This document shows, piece by piece, positions 8,780-17,621 of a stretch of DNA of 64,000 nt. Both the position numbers and the translations under genes were made by a program. Positions within the stretch are counted from its first letter, which is position 1. The number at the start of each line of letters is the position of its first letter. A model generated the notes under the pieces. The model did no database searches and was not told the origin of the DNA. It was given only the letters and a program-made list of their open reading frames with translations. This stretch comes from JACVRW01 sp035650215 (GTDB taxonomy: Bacteria > Actinomycetota > Thermoleophilia > Solirubrobacterales > Thermoleophilaceae), in NCBI GenBank assembly GCA_035650215.1, contig DASRIC010000055.1, positions 8,154-72,153 on the forward strand, read 5' to 3'.

Positions 8780-9793
8780 ATGCGACAGCTCACGCTGACC
8801 GAAGACCGACGGGTGGAATGGCTCGACGTGCCCGACCCGCTCCTGCGCGAGGCGAACGACGCGCTCGTGCGCCCGCTGGCGACGGCGCTCTGCGACCTCG
8901 ACCTGCCGATCATCCGCGGTCAGGCGCCGTTCCCCACGCCGATCGCGCTCGGTCACGAGTTCGTGGCCGAGGTCGTGGCCACGGGGGACATGACCGAGAT
9001 CGAGTCCGGCGCGCGCGTGGTGGTGCCCTTCCAGATCTCGTGCGGCGAGTGCGAGCGCTGCGCCCGCGGCCAGACGGGCGACTGCCTGACCGTGCCGAAG
9101 ATGTCGACGTTCGGCTTCGGGCAGTTCGGCGGGGACTGGGGCGGCGCGCTCTCGGACCTCGTGCGGGTGCCGTTCGCCGACCACATGCTGGTCGAGGTGC
9201 CCGCGAGGGTCGAGCCGGCCACCGTGGCGAGCGCCAGCGACAACATCCCCGACGGCTGGCGCACGGTGGCGGCCCCACTCGAGCGCCGGCCCGGGGCGCC
9301 GGTGCTGGTGATGGGCGGCGGCGGGCCGAGCATCGGCCTCTACGCGGTCGACGCCGCGCTGGCACTCGGCTCCGAGCGTGTGACCTACCTCGACACGGAC
9401 CCCGATCGGCTCGAGGTCGCCGAACAGCTCGGCGCGCACGTGCGAGACAGCGAGCCGCCGGAGCGGCTGGATCCCTTCCCGATCACGGTCGACGCCGGCG
9501 CCACCCGGGAGAGCCTCTCCTGCGCGCTGCGCTCGACCGAGCCCGGCGGCGACTGCACCAGCACCGGCATCCTGTTCGAGCCCGAAACGGCCCTGCCGCT
9601 GCTCGAGATGTACACGAGCGGCGTGCACTTCCACATCGGGCGCGCGCAGGCGCGGCCCGCGATACCGAGGATCCTCGAGCTCGTGGCGGAGGGGAGGCTG
9701 CGCCCGCAGCTCGTTACGAGCAACGTGGTGGCCTGGGACGACGCCGCCGAGGCGGTGCAGTCTCCGGAGCGCAAGCTCGTCGTCGTGCGTTGA
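8780..9793 (+). CDS. Zinc-dependent medium-chain alcohol dehydrogenase
   Basis: 337 residues. The GroES-like domain has the catalytic zinc cysteine in ALCDLDLP and GHEF (His, Glu), and a structural zinc lobe CGECERCARGQTGDC with four cysteines. The Rossmann domain is marked by VLVMGGGGPSIGLYAVD. It lies 14 bases after the carboxylase gene and may share its transcript. The nucleotide loop YLDTDPDR has an acidic residue at the strand end, which suggests NAD(H) rather than NADP(H). Substrate cannot be told; resembles dehydrogenases of sugars or aryl alcohols. Confidence 0.85.
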   Translation: MRQLTLTEDRRVEWLDVPDPLLREANDALVRPLATALCDLDLPIIRGQAPFPTPIALGHEFVAEVVATGDMTEIESGARVVVPFQISCGECERCARGQTGDCLTVPKMSTFGFGQFGGDWGGALSDLVRVPFADHMLVEVPARVEPATVASASDNIPDGWRTVAAPLERRPGAPVLVMGGGGPSIGLYAVDAALALGSERVTYLDTDPDRLEVAEQLGAHVRDSEPPERLDPFPITVDAGATRESLSCALRSTEPGGDCTSTGILFEPETALPLLEMYTSGVHFHIGRAQARPAIPRILELVAEGRLRPQLVTSNVVAWDDAAEAVQSPERKLVVVR

Positions 9794-9806
9794 GCGCGGC
9801 GGGCTC

Positions 9807-10592
9807 TCAGATCCGCGTGAGGTTCTCGCGGTGGATCTTGCGCTGGGCGCTCGAGTCGCGGCCGTCGGGCAGCTTCGGCCGCTCGTCGCCGGCCTCGAGC
9901 CGATCGAGGTAGGCGAGGTCCTCCTCGATCAGCCGCAGCGCCCCTTCCGAGCCGTGCGCCGGGCCGTGCCCGGGCACGATCGTGGCCGCGTCGCCGACCA
10001 GCGGCGTGAGCCGCGCGAGCGTGGCGCGGTAGTCCTCGAGCCCTCCGCCCTCCGAGATCCACGGGATCTCGACCGACGAGACGTAGTCGCCAACCACCAG
10101 CAGCCCGTGCGAGCGGGCGAGGATCGCCATGCCGTCCGGCGTGTGCCCCTCGGCCGGATGGAGCTCGAGCTCGATCTGGCCGTCGCCGCTCCCGAGGTCG
10201 ATCCGGCCCGGTACCGGCAGCGCCTGCACCTGCCCGAGCGCCAGTGGCGACGGGCGCTCGATGTAGAACGCGCCGTCGTACGCGCGCAGCCCGCGCTGGG
10301 TCTCCCCCGGCGCGGTACGCATGCGCTCGACCGACGACTCGCCCATGCCGAGCGTCAGGCCGGGAAACGCGAGCCGGCCGAGCACGTGGTCGAAGTCCGC
10401 GTGGGTGGCGAGGAGCCCGTCGGGCTCGAAGCCGGCGCGCGCGAGCAGCCCCGGCAGGGCGTCGAGCTCGTCCGGCAGGTAGGGAGAGTCGATGAGCACC
10501 CCCTCGCCGCCGGCCCGGAGGGCCACCGCGTTCGTCTGCCAGAACGCGCTGGTTACTAAGAGGGCGTCCTTGCTGAGCGAGACGGCCCGCAC
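9807..10592 (-). CDS. Metallo-beta-lactamase fold hydrolase
   Basis: 261 residues with a zinc site THADFDHVLG (HxxxDH form), HTPDG, GDYVSS and PGHGP, in the order expected for the MBL fold. GTG 10592 begins 5 bases after the stop of the HAD gene on the same strand, so the two are very probably cotranscribed. The first zinc motif has Ala-Asp-Phe-Asp instead of the usual His-x-Asp, seen in some glyoxalase-II and lactonase-like relatives. Function is a hydrolase of unknown substrate. Confidence 0.8.
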   Translation of the reverse strand: MRAVSLSKDALLVTSAFWQTNAVALRAGGEGVLIDSPYLPDELDALPGLLARAGFEPDGLLATHADFDHVLGRLAFPGLTLGMGESSVERMRTAPGETQRGLRAYDGAFYIERPSPLALGQVQALPVPGRIDLGSGDGQIELELHPAEGHTPDGMAILARSHGLLVVGDYVSSVEIPWISEGGGLEDYRATLARLTPLVGDAATIVPGHGPAHGSEGALRLIEEDLAYLDRLEAGDERPKLPDGRDSSAQRKIHRENLTRI

Positions 10593-10597
10593 GCGGG

Positions 10598-11275
10598 CTA
10601 CGCGGCCTTCAGCAGCTTGCCCGCCTCGCGGAAGCTCTTGACATCGGCGTCCGGCTTCTTCCCGGCGGCCTGCTCGCCGTGACGGTTGACCCAGATCACG
10701 GGGATCTTCGACTGGAGGCACGGCTCCACGTCGGTGGGATACCCGGATGCGATGTGGACCCAGTTCCTCTTCATGCCCTCGATCCGGCGTGCGCACTCCT
10801 TGAAGTGCGCCGGATCGGGCTTGTAGCTGCGCACCTGCTGGGCGGTGACCACCAGGTCGAAGTCGGTGCGGAAATGGCGACGGGTCGCGCCGAGGAGCTT
10901 GTCGTCGATGTTGGAGAGGATTCCCACCTCGTACTTCTTCGAGAAGCGCTCGAGCTGGGCGTTGGTCTCGCGGTAGGGCTGCCAGCGCGGCACGCTGTTG
11001 GGAAGGAAGTTCGAGCGCGAGGGCTCGAGCTCCCAGCCGAGCTCGCCGGCCACGCGGACGGCTGTCCGCCGCAGCACCTCGGCGTACAGCTCGTAGGAGC
11101 CGCGCTGGATCTCTCGCTGGATCTCCACGAAGCGGGGCACGAGCTGCTCGCGATCGATCGTGAAGCCGTCGCGATCGGCCTCTTTCTGGAAGGCCTCGTA
11201 CACGCCGGTCTCCCAGTCGATCAGCGTGCCGTAGCAGTCGAAGGTCACGAACTTGACGTCTTTCGGAAGAGCCAT
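10598..11275 (-). CDS. HAD superfamily hydrolase, haloacid dehalogenase type II-like
   Basis: 225 residues. Motif I is FDCYGTLID (nucleophile Asp13) in which the usual second Asp is Tyr, the pattern of L-2-haloacid dehalogenases rather than phosphatases. Motif II is LSNIDD, motif III the lysine in SYKPDP, and the final acidic motif is in ASGYPTDVEP. The Asp-x-Tyr motif makes a dehalogenase plausible, but many proteins with this signature have unknown substrates. First gene of a two-gene unit with the MBL-fold enzyme. Confidence 0.8.
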   Translation of the reverse strand: MALPKDVKFVTFDCYGTLIDWETGVYEAFQKEADRDGFTIDREQLVPRFVEIQREIQRGSYELYAEVLRRTAVRVAGELGWELEPSRSNFLPNSVPRWQPYRETNAQLERFSKKYEVGILSNIDDKLLGATRRHFRTDFDLVVTAQQVRSYKPDPAHFKECARRIEGMKRNWVHIASGYPTDVEPCLQSKIPVIWVNRHGEQAAGKKPDADVKSFREAGKLLKAA

Positions 11276-11349
11276 GAAGTCTTTCGTCGGTTGCGCCGGC
11301 CGCGCCCGCGGCCAAACGGCCGCGCATCCTATCTACCCCGCATGGCGAT

Positions 11350-11393
11350 GAACGTCCCTGACCACCCCCTATAGCCCATAGTCCGGGACGTTC
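11350..11393. repeat. 44-bp dispersed palindromic element, copy A
   Basis: Bounded by GAACGTCCC (11350-11358) and its exact inverse GGGACGTTC (11385-11393). Same length and terminal sequence as copies at 22652 and 36885. The interior contains CCCCCTATAGCCCATA, close to copy C in its first half (ACCCCC versus GCACCCCCC) and to the inverted copy B in its second half (GCCCATA). It lies 30 bases beyond the stop codon of the minus-strand gene ending at 11424. Confidence 0.85.
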
Positions 11394-11423
11394 ATCTCGC
11401 GGCCGGCCTGGCGGCGCCGAGGG

Positions 11424-12188
11424 CTAGCCGCTCTCGTACGCCTCCGACATTCCCGCCGCCACGGCGCCGACCTCCTCGCGCAGCGCGCGCACCTCGCCGG
11501 CCAGGCGCTGCTGGTTGGCGGCCTCGGTCGAGGCGGACACCGACACCAGGTTGCCGCGTACGGTGTCGAGCTCCACCAGCACGCGCTCCATCTCGTCGTA
11601 GAAGCGCTGCAGCTGGCCCTCCATGCGGTGCAGCACCAGGAGCTGGTTCTCGAGCGCCGAGCTCAGATCCCTCTTCGACGGCTGGCCGCCGATCTGCGCG
11701 AGCCGCTGCTCGACCCACGACGGCGGGGTCTCGGCCAGCGCCTCGTAGAGCAGCTGCGCACGGCGCGCGCCGTCCTCCATGGCCCGGATGAAGCGGTCGA
11801 CCTCGGTCGACACCTCGTCGTACGGCAGCTCGGCGCGCTCGATCGCCTCCCGGATGCGCAGCTCACGCCGCCGGCCCTCGCGCACGAGGCCGGCGATCGG
11901 CTCCGCCAGGTTCTCGGGATCGAGCCGGCCGGCGTCGATCGCTTGGCGGCGCCTCTCCTTCTCGCGTGTGAGCACCTTGTTCGCCTCGTCCTCGTCGAAG
12001 TAGGTGCGCGCGCACGCGACCCCGTAGACCACGATCCCCACGGCCAGCACCGGCAGGAGCACGTCCAGCAGCAGGCCGGCGATCACGATCGCCGCGAGCA
12101 GGATCACGTTGAACGGCTGCGTGAGCGCGTTCGCGATCAGCGCGCGGTTGTACTCGCTGCGGCTGTAGGGACGCCTCTCGTCCGCCAT
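11424..12188 (-). CDS. Membrane-anchored coiled-coil protein of unknown function
   Basis: 254 residues. Two adjacent hydrophobic segments near the N-terminus (FNVILLAAIVIAGLLLDVLLP and VLAVGIVVYGVA, about residues 26-60) are followed by a long, highly charged helical region with heptad-like Leu/Val/Ala spacing, ending in a probable coiled coil (about residues 185-250). No enzymatic motif is visible. Its ATG overlaps the stop of the VWA gene (ATGA), so the two proteins are made together and may form a membrane complex. I do not recognise the family. Confidence 0.75.
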   Translation of the reverse strand: MADERRPYSRSEYNRALIANALTQPFNVILLAAIVIAGLLLDVLLPVLAVGIVVYGVACARTYFDEDEANKVLTREKERRRQAIDAGRLDPENLAEPIAGLVREGRRRELRIREAIERAELPYDEVSTEVDRFIRAMEDGARRAQLLYEALAETPPSWVEQRLAQIGGQPSKRDLSSALENQLLVLHRMEGQLQRFYDEMERVLVELDTVRGNLVSVSASTEAANQQRLAGEVRALREEVGAVAAGMSEAYESG

Positions 12189-13864
12189 CAGAAGAAGCTC
12201 GAGATGCTCCGGTAGACCGACTCGATGTCCTCGGTGCTGCCCTCGTAGGCCTGCCCGCCCGAGGCCTCCGAGATCGCCGCGAGCGCCTCCGCGGCGCCGG
12301 CGGCCCCTGCGCTGTAGGCGATCGTGAACACCCTCACCTGATCGTCCGAGTCGCCCTGGGCGCGAACGGCGTCCACCGCCTGCTGCGCGTCCGCGCTCGA
12401 GTCGGTGTCCTCGCCGTCGGTGAGCACCACCACCGCGTTGATGCGCTCCGGGCTCGCGTCGCGCCTGACCTGCTCGAACGCGTCGATGGTGGCGTCGTAC
12501 ACCGCCGTGCCGCCGTCGGCGATCAGGCCGCGGACGGTCGAGCGCAGCTCGCGCTCGCTCTGGCTGAACGGGGTCACCGGGATCAGCGGCGTGATCTGAT
12601 CCGAGAAGATCGTGAGCCCCACGCTGTCCTGCCGGCCCACCTCGCGGAAGAAGGTCTCGAGCCCCCGCTTGGCGTTCACGAGCCGGTTCTCGTCGTTCAT
12701 CGACCCGGACGTGTCGACCACAAGCAACACGTTCGCGGGCTTGCGGTCCTCGCGCCAGACGCGCTTGATCGTGTCGAGCACCCGCGGCTCGGGCAGGCCG
12801 AGCACCCGCTCGGGCTGAGCCGGATCCACCCCGTTCGCCTTGGATACGGGCGCCACCGGCGGCTGCTCGAGGTCCGCCGGGCGGAAGCCGAAGCGCGCGG
12901 CCAGCTCGGGGTCGATGCGCTCCGCGAGGAACTCCTGGAAGCGCTCGGCGGCCTGGCGCTCGCGGGGGCTGACCCAGGGCGCGTCGAGCACGATGAACGG
13001 GTTGTCCGAGTAGAAGGTGCCCTCGGGCGGATAGAGCGCCACGAGCTTTGGCTGGCCGCCACGGTTCTTGTTGAAGTCGAGCAGCGTGACCTCCTCCATC
13101 GCGACCGCGGAGGCGTAGCCCGGGCCCTCCTTGCGCATCTGCTCGGCGATGAAGAGCGTGGTGTCGCCGTAGTGGACGATCGAGCGCTCGATGTCGCGCA
13201 CCACGGCGCGCGCCTTCTCGTTCGTCACGTCGGCCTCGGTCAGGCCCTCCTTCTTGCCGGTCGCGGCGTAGTACTCGGCCACCACCGCCGACAGCCCCGA
13301 CGTCGAGAAGTCCGGGTTGGTATGCACGAGCTTGAAGGTGCCGAACTCGGGCCTCCCGAACTCGGCGAACCCCTGGCCCGAGCGTGCCAGCTGGATGATC
13401 TCCTCGAAGCCGAGCTGCTTCTGCGGCCAGCCGAGCGCCCGCGCGAACGGCTCCCACATCGCAATCACGAGCGGCGTGCGCACGATCGACGGGTTCTCGT
13501 CGGGCGCGTAGGGGCGGTCGGCGTCGAAGTTGAGCAGCCGCCCCCAGAGCGAGGACGCGGGCGACCAGACCACGGGCTTGTAGCGACCCTGTGCAATGCG
13601 AGTCTCGGCCTCGCCGCTCGAAACCACATCGCCCTTCACGAACGCCTTGCCGTCCTCCTCGTTGAACTGGCGGATCAGTGGTGTGAGGAGCTTCTCCTTC
13701 TCGGGCGAGTAGGCGAATGGGATGCGAAGCGCGCCCTCGGGCACCGCGCCTGAGCCGCCGCCCGAGCTCCCGTCCCCACCGTCGCCACCGCCGGAAGCGA
13801 CGAGCGCGACCGCCGCCACGGCGAGCGCCGCCACGATCACGATGAGGAGCTGACTGCGCTTCAT
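12188..13864 (-). CDS. Solute-binding-like protein fused to a von Willebrand factor A domain
   Basis: 558 residues. An N-terminal hydrophobic anchor (about 4-24) is followed by a low-complexity Gly/Ser linker. Residues about 45-340 resemble an extracellular solute-binding protein (IPFAYSPEKEKLLTPLIRQFNEE, RYKPVVWSPASS). Residues about 378-550 form a VWA domain with an intact metal-ion site: DTSGS (384-388), the threonine in GGTAVYDA and TDGEDTD. The fold order suggests ligand capture outside the membrane coupled to a metal-dependent adhesion domain. No ABC transporter genes are adjacent; the partner is the coiled-coil membrane protein downstream. Confidence 0.85.
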   Translation of the reverse strand: MKRSQLLIVIVAALAVAAVALVASGGGDGGDGSSGGGSGAVPEGALRIPFAYSPEKEKLLTPLIRQFNEEDGKAFVKGDVVSSGEAETRIAQGRYKPVVWSPASSLWGRLLNFDADRPYAPDENPSIVRTPLVIAMWEPFARALGWPQKQLGFEEIIQLARSGQGFAEFGRPEFGTFKLVHTNPDFSTSGLSAVVAEYYAATGKKEGLTEADVTNEKARAVVRDIERSIVHYGDTTLFIAEQMRKEGPGYASAVAMEEVTLLDFNKNRGGQPKLVALYPPEGTFYSDNPFIVLDAPWVSPRERQAAERFQEFLAERIDPELAARFGFRPADLEQPPVAPVSKANGVDPAQPERVLGLPEPRVLDTIKRVWREDRKPANVLLVVDTSGSMNDENRLVNAKRGLETFFREVGRQDSVGLTIFSDQITPLIPVTPFSQSERELRSTVRGLIADGGTAVYDATIDAFEQVRRDASPERINAVVVLTDGEDTDSSADAQQAVDAVRAQGDSDDQVRVFTIAYSAGAAGAAEALAAISEASGGQAYEGSTEDIESVYRSISSFF

Positions 13865-13897
13865 CCGGCCACCCTACTTCGGGGACTCCTCGGTATC

Positions 13898-15016
13898 GTG
13901 GCGAACGCCGTGGCCGAGCTCACCAACATCTCGCTCTCGCGCGGCGCGCCCTCGCTCGACATCATCGCCGTCGACGAGCTGAGAGCCGCGGCGGACCGCG
14001 CCTTCCGGCACGACCCCGGCGGGGCCTTCGCGTACGGCACGTCGGCCGGCTACCCGCGGCTGCTCGAGTGGCTCGCGAAGAAGCATGAGGTTGCTCCCGA
14101 GCGGCTCGTGGCCACGAACGGTTCGATGCAGGCGGACGCGTTCCTGTTCCAGCAGCTCGTGGCGCCGGGCGACGTCGTGGTCGTGGAGGCCCCCACCTAC
14201 GACCGCACGCTGCTCTCGCTGCGCCAGCTCGGCGCCGAGATCCTCGCTATCCCGCTCGAGGAGGACGGCATCGACGTCGAGGCGCTGGCCTCCGCGCTCG
14301 ACGGCGGCGCGCGGCCCACCCTCGCGCACATCATCCCCAACTTCCAGAACCCGGCCGGCTGCACGCTGTCACTCGAGAAGCGCCAGCGGCTGCTCGAGCT
14401 GGCCGCCGCCCACGACTTCACGATCTTCGAGGACGACCCGTACGTGGAGCTGCGCTTCGAGGGCCGGCAGCATCCGACGATGCTCGAGCTGGACGCCGGC
14501 GAGGGCCGGGTCGTGTACGCGTCCTCGTTCTCGAAGACGGTCTGCCCGGGGATCCGCGTGGGCTACCTGGTGGGGGCCCCGGACCTGATCGGGACCGTCC
14601 GAAAGCGCGCCACGGAGACCTACATCTCGCCGAACATGGTGGCGCAGGCGATCGTGGCCGAGTTCTGTCACTCCGGGGCGATCGAGCATTCGATCGCGAC
14701 CGTCAAGGAGGCGCTCCGCGAGCGCCGGGACGCCACCTGCGACGCCCTCGGCCGCCACCTGCCCGACGCGCGCTTCGTCACTCCGGAGGGCGGCTACTTC
14801 CTCTGGGTGGACCTGCCCGAGGGCAGCGAGGTCGCGCGGCTAGAGACGGGCGCCAAGGAGCGCGGGGTGGTGTTCGTCAAGGGCAGCGACTTCCTGCTCG
14901 AGGGCGGGGAGAGCTCGCTGCGGCTCGCCTACTCGGCCGTGCCACCCGACCAGATCGAGGAGGGCATCGCGCGCGTGGCCGATGCCTACCGCGAGCTGGC
15001 CGGGGCCGCTGCGTGA
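13898..15016 (+). CDS. PLP-dependent aminotransferase, class I/II
   Basis: 372 residues, fold-type I. Visible: YGTSAGYPRLLEWLA near the start, the Asn of NFQNPAG, EDDPYVELR with the PLP-binding Asp, and the Schiff-base lysine in SFSKTVCPGIRVGY. Overall it resembles LysN/2-aminoadipate or valine-type aminotransferases, without the GntR domain found in MocR proteins. GTG 13898 is used; only 33 bases separate it from the divergent VWA gene. Its end overlaps the next gene by GTGA. Amino-acid specificity not readable. Confidence 0.85.
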   Translation: MANAVAELTNISLSRGAPSLDIIAVDELRAAADRAFRHDPGGAFAYGTSAGYPRLLEWLAKKHEVAPERLVATNGSMQADAFLFQQLVAPGDVVVVEAPTYDRTLLSLRQLGAEILAIPLEEDGIDVEALASALDGGARPTLAHIIPNFQNPAGCTLSLEKRQRLLELAAAHDFTIFEDDPYVELRFEGRQHPTMLELDAGEGRVVYASSFSKTVCPGIRVGYLVGAPDLIGTVRKRATETYISPNMVAQAIVAEFCHSGAIEHSIATVKEALRERRDATCDALGRHLPDARFVTPEGGYFLWVDLPEGSEVARLETGAKERGVVFVKGSDFLLEGGESSLRLAYSAVPPDQIEEGIARVADAYRELAGAAA

Positions 15017-15732
15017 TCGACCTCCAGCGCGCGCGGGACATCAGCGACCTGTTCGGCGACTCGCTGCGCGTGTACGGCGGTCACTTCGGCGTGTTCATCG
15101 CGCTCTCTGCCGCCGTCGTGGTGCCCGCGTCCGTGGCCGTCCAGGGCATCGGGCTGGAGCAGCTCACCGCGAGCTACGACGACACGCCGACGCTCGCGCA
15201 GGCGGCCGTGCCCACGGTGGTGGGCTTCCTGGTGGTCACGCCGCTCATCACGGCGATCTGCATCCACGCGCTGCGCTCGGTGGCCGCGGGCGAGCGGATC
15301 GGCGCGCGCGAGGCGCTCGTGTCGGGCTTCGAGGCCTTCACGCCGCTCTTCTTCGCCGTGGTGCTCGCGGCGCTCGGCATCGCGCTCGGCTTCCTCGCCC
15401 TGATCATCCCCGGCATCTACCTGGCGGTGCGCTGGTTCTTCGTGCCGCAGGCGGTGGTGATCGACGGCGAGCGCGGCCCGGCGGCGCTCACGCGCTCGAG
15501 CGCCGTGGTCCAGGGGTTCTGGTGGCGCACCCTCGGTCTCGTGATCGTCGTGAACCTGGCGGTGGCGATCCCGGCGCTCATCGTGAGCGCCCCGTTCAGC
15601 GCGATAGCCGACAGCACCGACCGGGCGATCTGGTCGCTGGCCGGCACCATCGTCGCGGAGAGCGTCACAGCGCCGTTCGCGGCGCTCTTCTCGACGTTCC
15701 TCTACTACGACCTGCAGGCGCGGCGCTCCTGA
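15013..15732 (+). CDS. Multi-pass membrane protein of unknown function
   Basis: 239 residues, about six hydrophobic segments. It begins with an amphipathic stretch (QRARDISDLFGDSLRVYGGHFGVF) typical of families related to the membrane domain of glycerophosphodiester phosphodiesterase, and has the block LIIPGIYLAVRWFFVPQAVV followed by a conserved Ser/Arg helix (ALTRSSAVVQG). A paralogue of the same design is at 46452. Translationally coupled to the aminotransferase by a 4-base overlap. Confidence 0.75.
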   Translation: MIDLQRARDISDLFGDSLRVYGGHFGVFIALSAAVVVPASVAVQGIGLEQLTASYDDTPTLAQAAVPTVVGFLVVTPLITAICIHALRSVAAGERIGAREALVSGFEAFTPLFFAVVLAALGIALGFLALIIPGIYLAVRWFFVPQAVVIDGERGPAALTRSSAVVQGFWWRTLGLVIVVNLAVAIPALIVSAPFSAIADSTDRAIWSLAGTIVAESVTAPFAALFSTFLYYDLQARRS

Positions 15733-15815
15733 CCGCGCGACAAGGTTCGGACAGGGTTTCGCCAACCCGCCCGGCCGACACTGGCGGCGACTTCCACGAA
15801 CCAGAGGAGATCGCC

Positions 15816-17570
15816 GTGAAGACTTCAACGCTCAAGAATCAACGATCGCTGCTCACGGGCGCCGCCGCCGTGACGGCCGCCGTGCTCGCAGGATTGGTGT
15901 TTGCTGCCGCGGCCAGCGCCGCGGAGACGACCTGCTCACTGTCGAACGGGGTGCTCGCCCTGAATATGGCTTCGACCAGCAGCGGCACCATGATCCAGAC
16001 TGCGGGCGGCACGATCGCGATCAACGAAGGGGGGCCGGTGACGTGTGCAGGAGGGACTCCCACGACCAGCAACATCGACGTCATCCGGGTGGTCGACGTC
16101 GCGGACGATCCCAGCACCCCGACCCCCGGGGACGGGAACAGCAACCTCACCGTCTTGGAGCCGGCGACGTTCGGTCCCGGCTTGACGAGTACCGAGGCCC
16201 CCGGGCAGAACGAAATCGAAATCGTGGTCAACATGGGCGCCGGCACCGACGACAGGCTGCTCGTCACCGAGCAGGCCCCGCGCAGAACCGCCTGGACGGC
16301 GGGTAGCTACGGGCTCGACTGGAACGGCGACGGCGACCCGGACCTGGTGGGAATGGGGAGCTTCGACCGGGTGACGCTGAACGGTGACACCGACAACGAC
16401 CTCATCAGCGCCTACGGCGGCAACGGCACCGGCGCGCCGCTGGTGGGACCAAGGGTCGTGCTCGAGGGCGAGGCCGGTGACGACGAGCTGTTCGGCAGCG
16501 ATGGCCTTGACGGCATCAGCGGCGGCCCGGGCAACGACTCCCTTGCGGGCATGGGAGGCGACGACAACCTGAACGGCGGGACCGGCAACAACCGCTTCGT
16601 GGGCGGCGCTGGGAGCGACTACGCGAGCTTCAGTACCGCTACCACCGGCGTCAGCGTCGACCTCGGCCTCACCGGGCCCCAGGATACCGGCGACTACGTC
16701 AGCTCGTTCGCGGAGATCGAGAACGTGCTGGGAACGAACTTCGCCGACACGCTGGTGGGGAACGGCGCCGCCAACGTGCTTTCGGGCGACAACGGCGACG
16801 ACACCCTCGACGGCCGTGGCGGCTCGGACGAGCTGATCGGCTACGCGGGAAGCGACACCGTCACGTACGCGGCCGCCCCCGGCGCGGTGACCGCGGACCT
16901 GGCGGCGAGGACCGGCACCCAGGGCGCCGACGCCGACAAGCTGCGCGAGGCCGAGAACCTGATCGGCTCGCCGTTCGCCGACACGCTGGCCGGCGACGCC
17001 GCGGCCAACCGAATCGTGGGCGGCGACGGCGCCGACGCGATCGACGCCCGCGGCGGAGCCGACCTCGTCGAGCTGCGCGACGGCGTGGGCGATCAGGCGA
17101 GCTGCGGCGACGGCGCCGACAGCGTGATCGCCGATCGGCTCGGCATCGACCTGCTCGCCGCCGACTGCGAAGCCGTCGATCTGCAGCCCGAGCCGGCGCA
17201 GCCCCAGGGCGGTGATGCGCCCGTGGTAACTCCGGACCAAGAGCTCCGCTTCGTGCTCGGCGGATCGCGCTTGCAGCGCGTGCTGCGGCAGAAGGCGGTG
17301 CGGGTCCGCGTCCGCTCCCCGCTCGAGGCCAGCACGACGACGGTTAGCGCGAGCGGCAAGCGGCCCCGCCTCCGGGTGAGGCCGGTGACCGCGGCCGTCC
17401 CCGCCGGCTCGACGCGAACGCTCGCCCTCCGCCTGACCCGCAGCCAGCTCGCGGCGATCCGCCGCGCGCTGGCGGCCGGACGGGCACCGACGCTCGCGGT
17501 CAGAGCAGAGGCACGCGACGCGGCCGGCAACCGGGTGGTGCGGACGCTGCGGGTGAGGACGAGGCGCTAG
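15816..17570 (+). CDS. Secreted RTX-type calcium-binding protein with Arg-rich tail
   Basis: 584 residues. GTG 15816 follows an AGAGGAGA ribosome-binding site and gives a good signal peptide (LLTGAAAVTAAVLAGLVFAAAASA, cut near ASAAE). The central region carries calcium-binding GGxGxD-type nonapeptides (GEAGDDELFG, GGPGNDSLAG, MGGDDNLNGG, GDNGDDTLDG, GGDGADAIDA), expected to form a parallel beta roll once outside the cell. A final domain of about 110 residues (from LGGSRLQRVLRQKAVRVRV) ends in DAAGNRVVRTLRVRTRR; a similar tail ends the gene at 22634. No type I secretion genes are near, and the signal peptide implies Sec export. Function unknown. Confidence 0.85.
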   Translation: MKTSTLKNQRSLLTGAAAVTAAVLAGLVFAAAASAAETTCSLSNGVLALNMASTSSGTMIQTAGGTIAINEGGPVTCAGGTPTTSNIDVIRVVDVADDPSTPTPGDGNSNLTVLEPATFGPGLTSTEAPGQNEIEIVVNMGAGTDDRLLVTEQAPRRTAWTAGSYGLDWNGDGDPDLVGMGSFDRVTLNGDTDNDLISAYGGNGTGAPLVGPRVVLEGEAGDDELFGSDGLDGISGGPGNDSLAGMGGDDNLNGGTGNNRFVGGAGSDYASFSTATTGVSVDLGLTGPQDTGDYVSSFAEIENVLGTNFADTLVGNGAANVLSGDNGDDTLDGRGGSDELIGYAGSDTVTYAAAPGAVTADLAARTGTQGADADKLREAENLIGSPFADTLAGDAAANRIVGGDGADAIDARGGADLVELRDGVGDQASCGDGADSVIADRLGIDLLAADCEAVDLQPEPAQPQGGDAPVVTPDQELRFVLGGSRLQRVLRQKAVRVRVRSPLEASTTTVSASGKRPRLRVRPVTAAVPAGSTRTLALRLTRSQLAAIRRALAAGRAPTLAVRAEARDAAGNRVVRTLRVRTRR

Positions 17571-17621
17571 CGCCCGACGGGCCCTGAGCGGGGCGGGCAG
17601 GCGACGGCATGCGCGTTCCGC

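Noticed and set aside
12188..13864. ABC transporter operon
   Set aside because: The solute-binding-like module is fused to a VWA domain and there is no permease or ATPase gene nearby.
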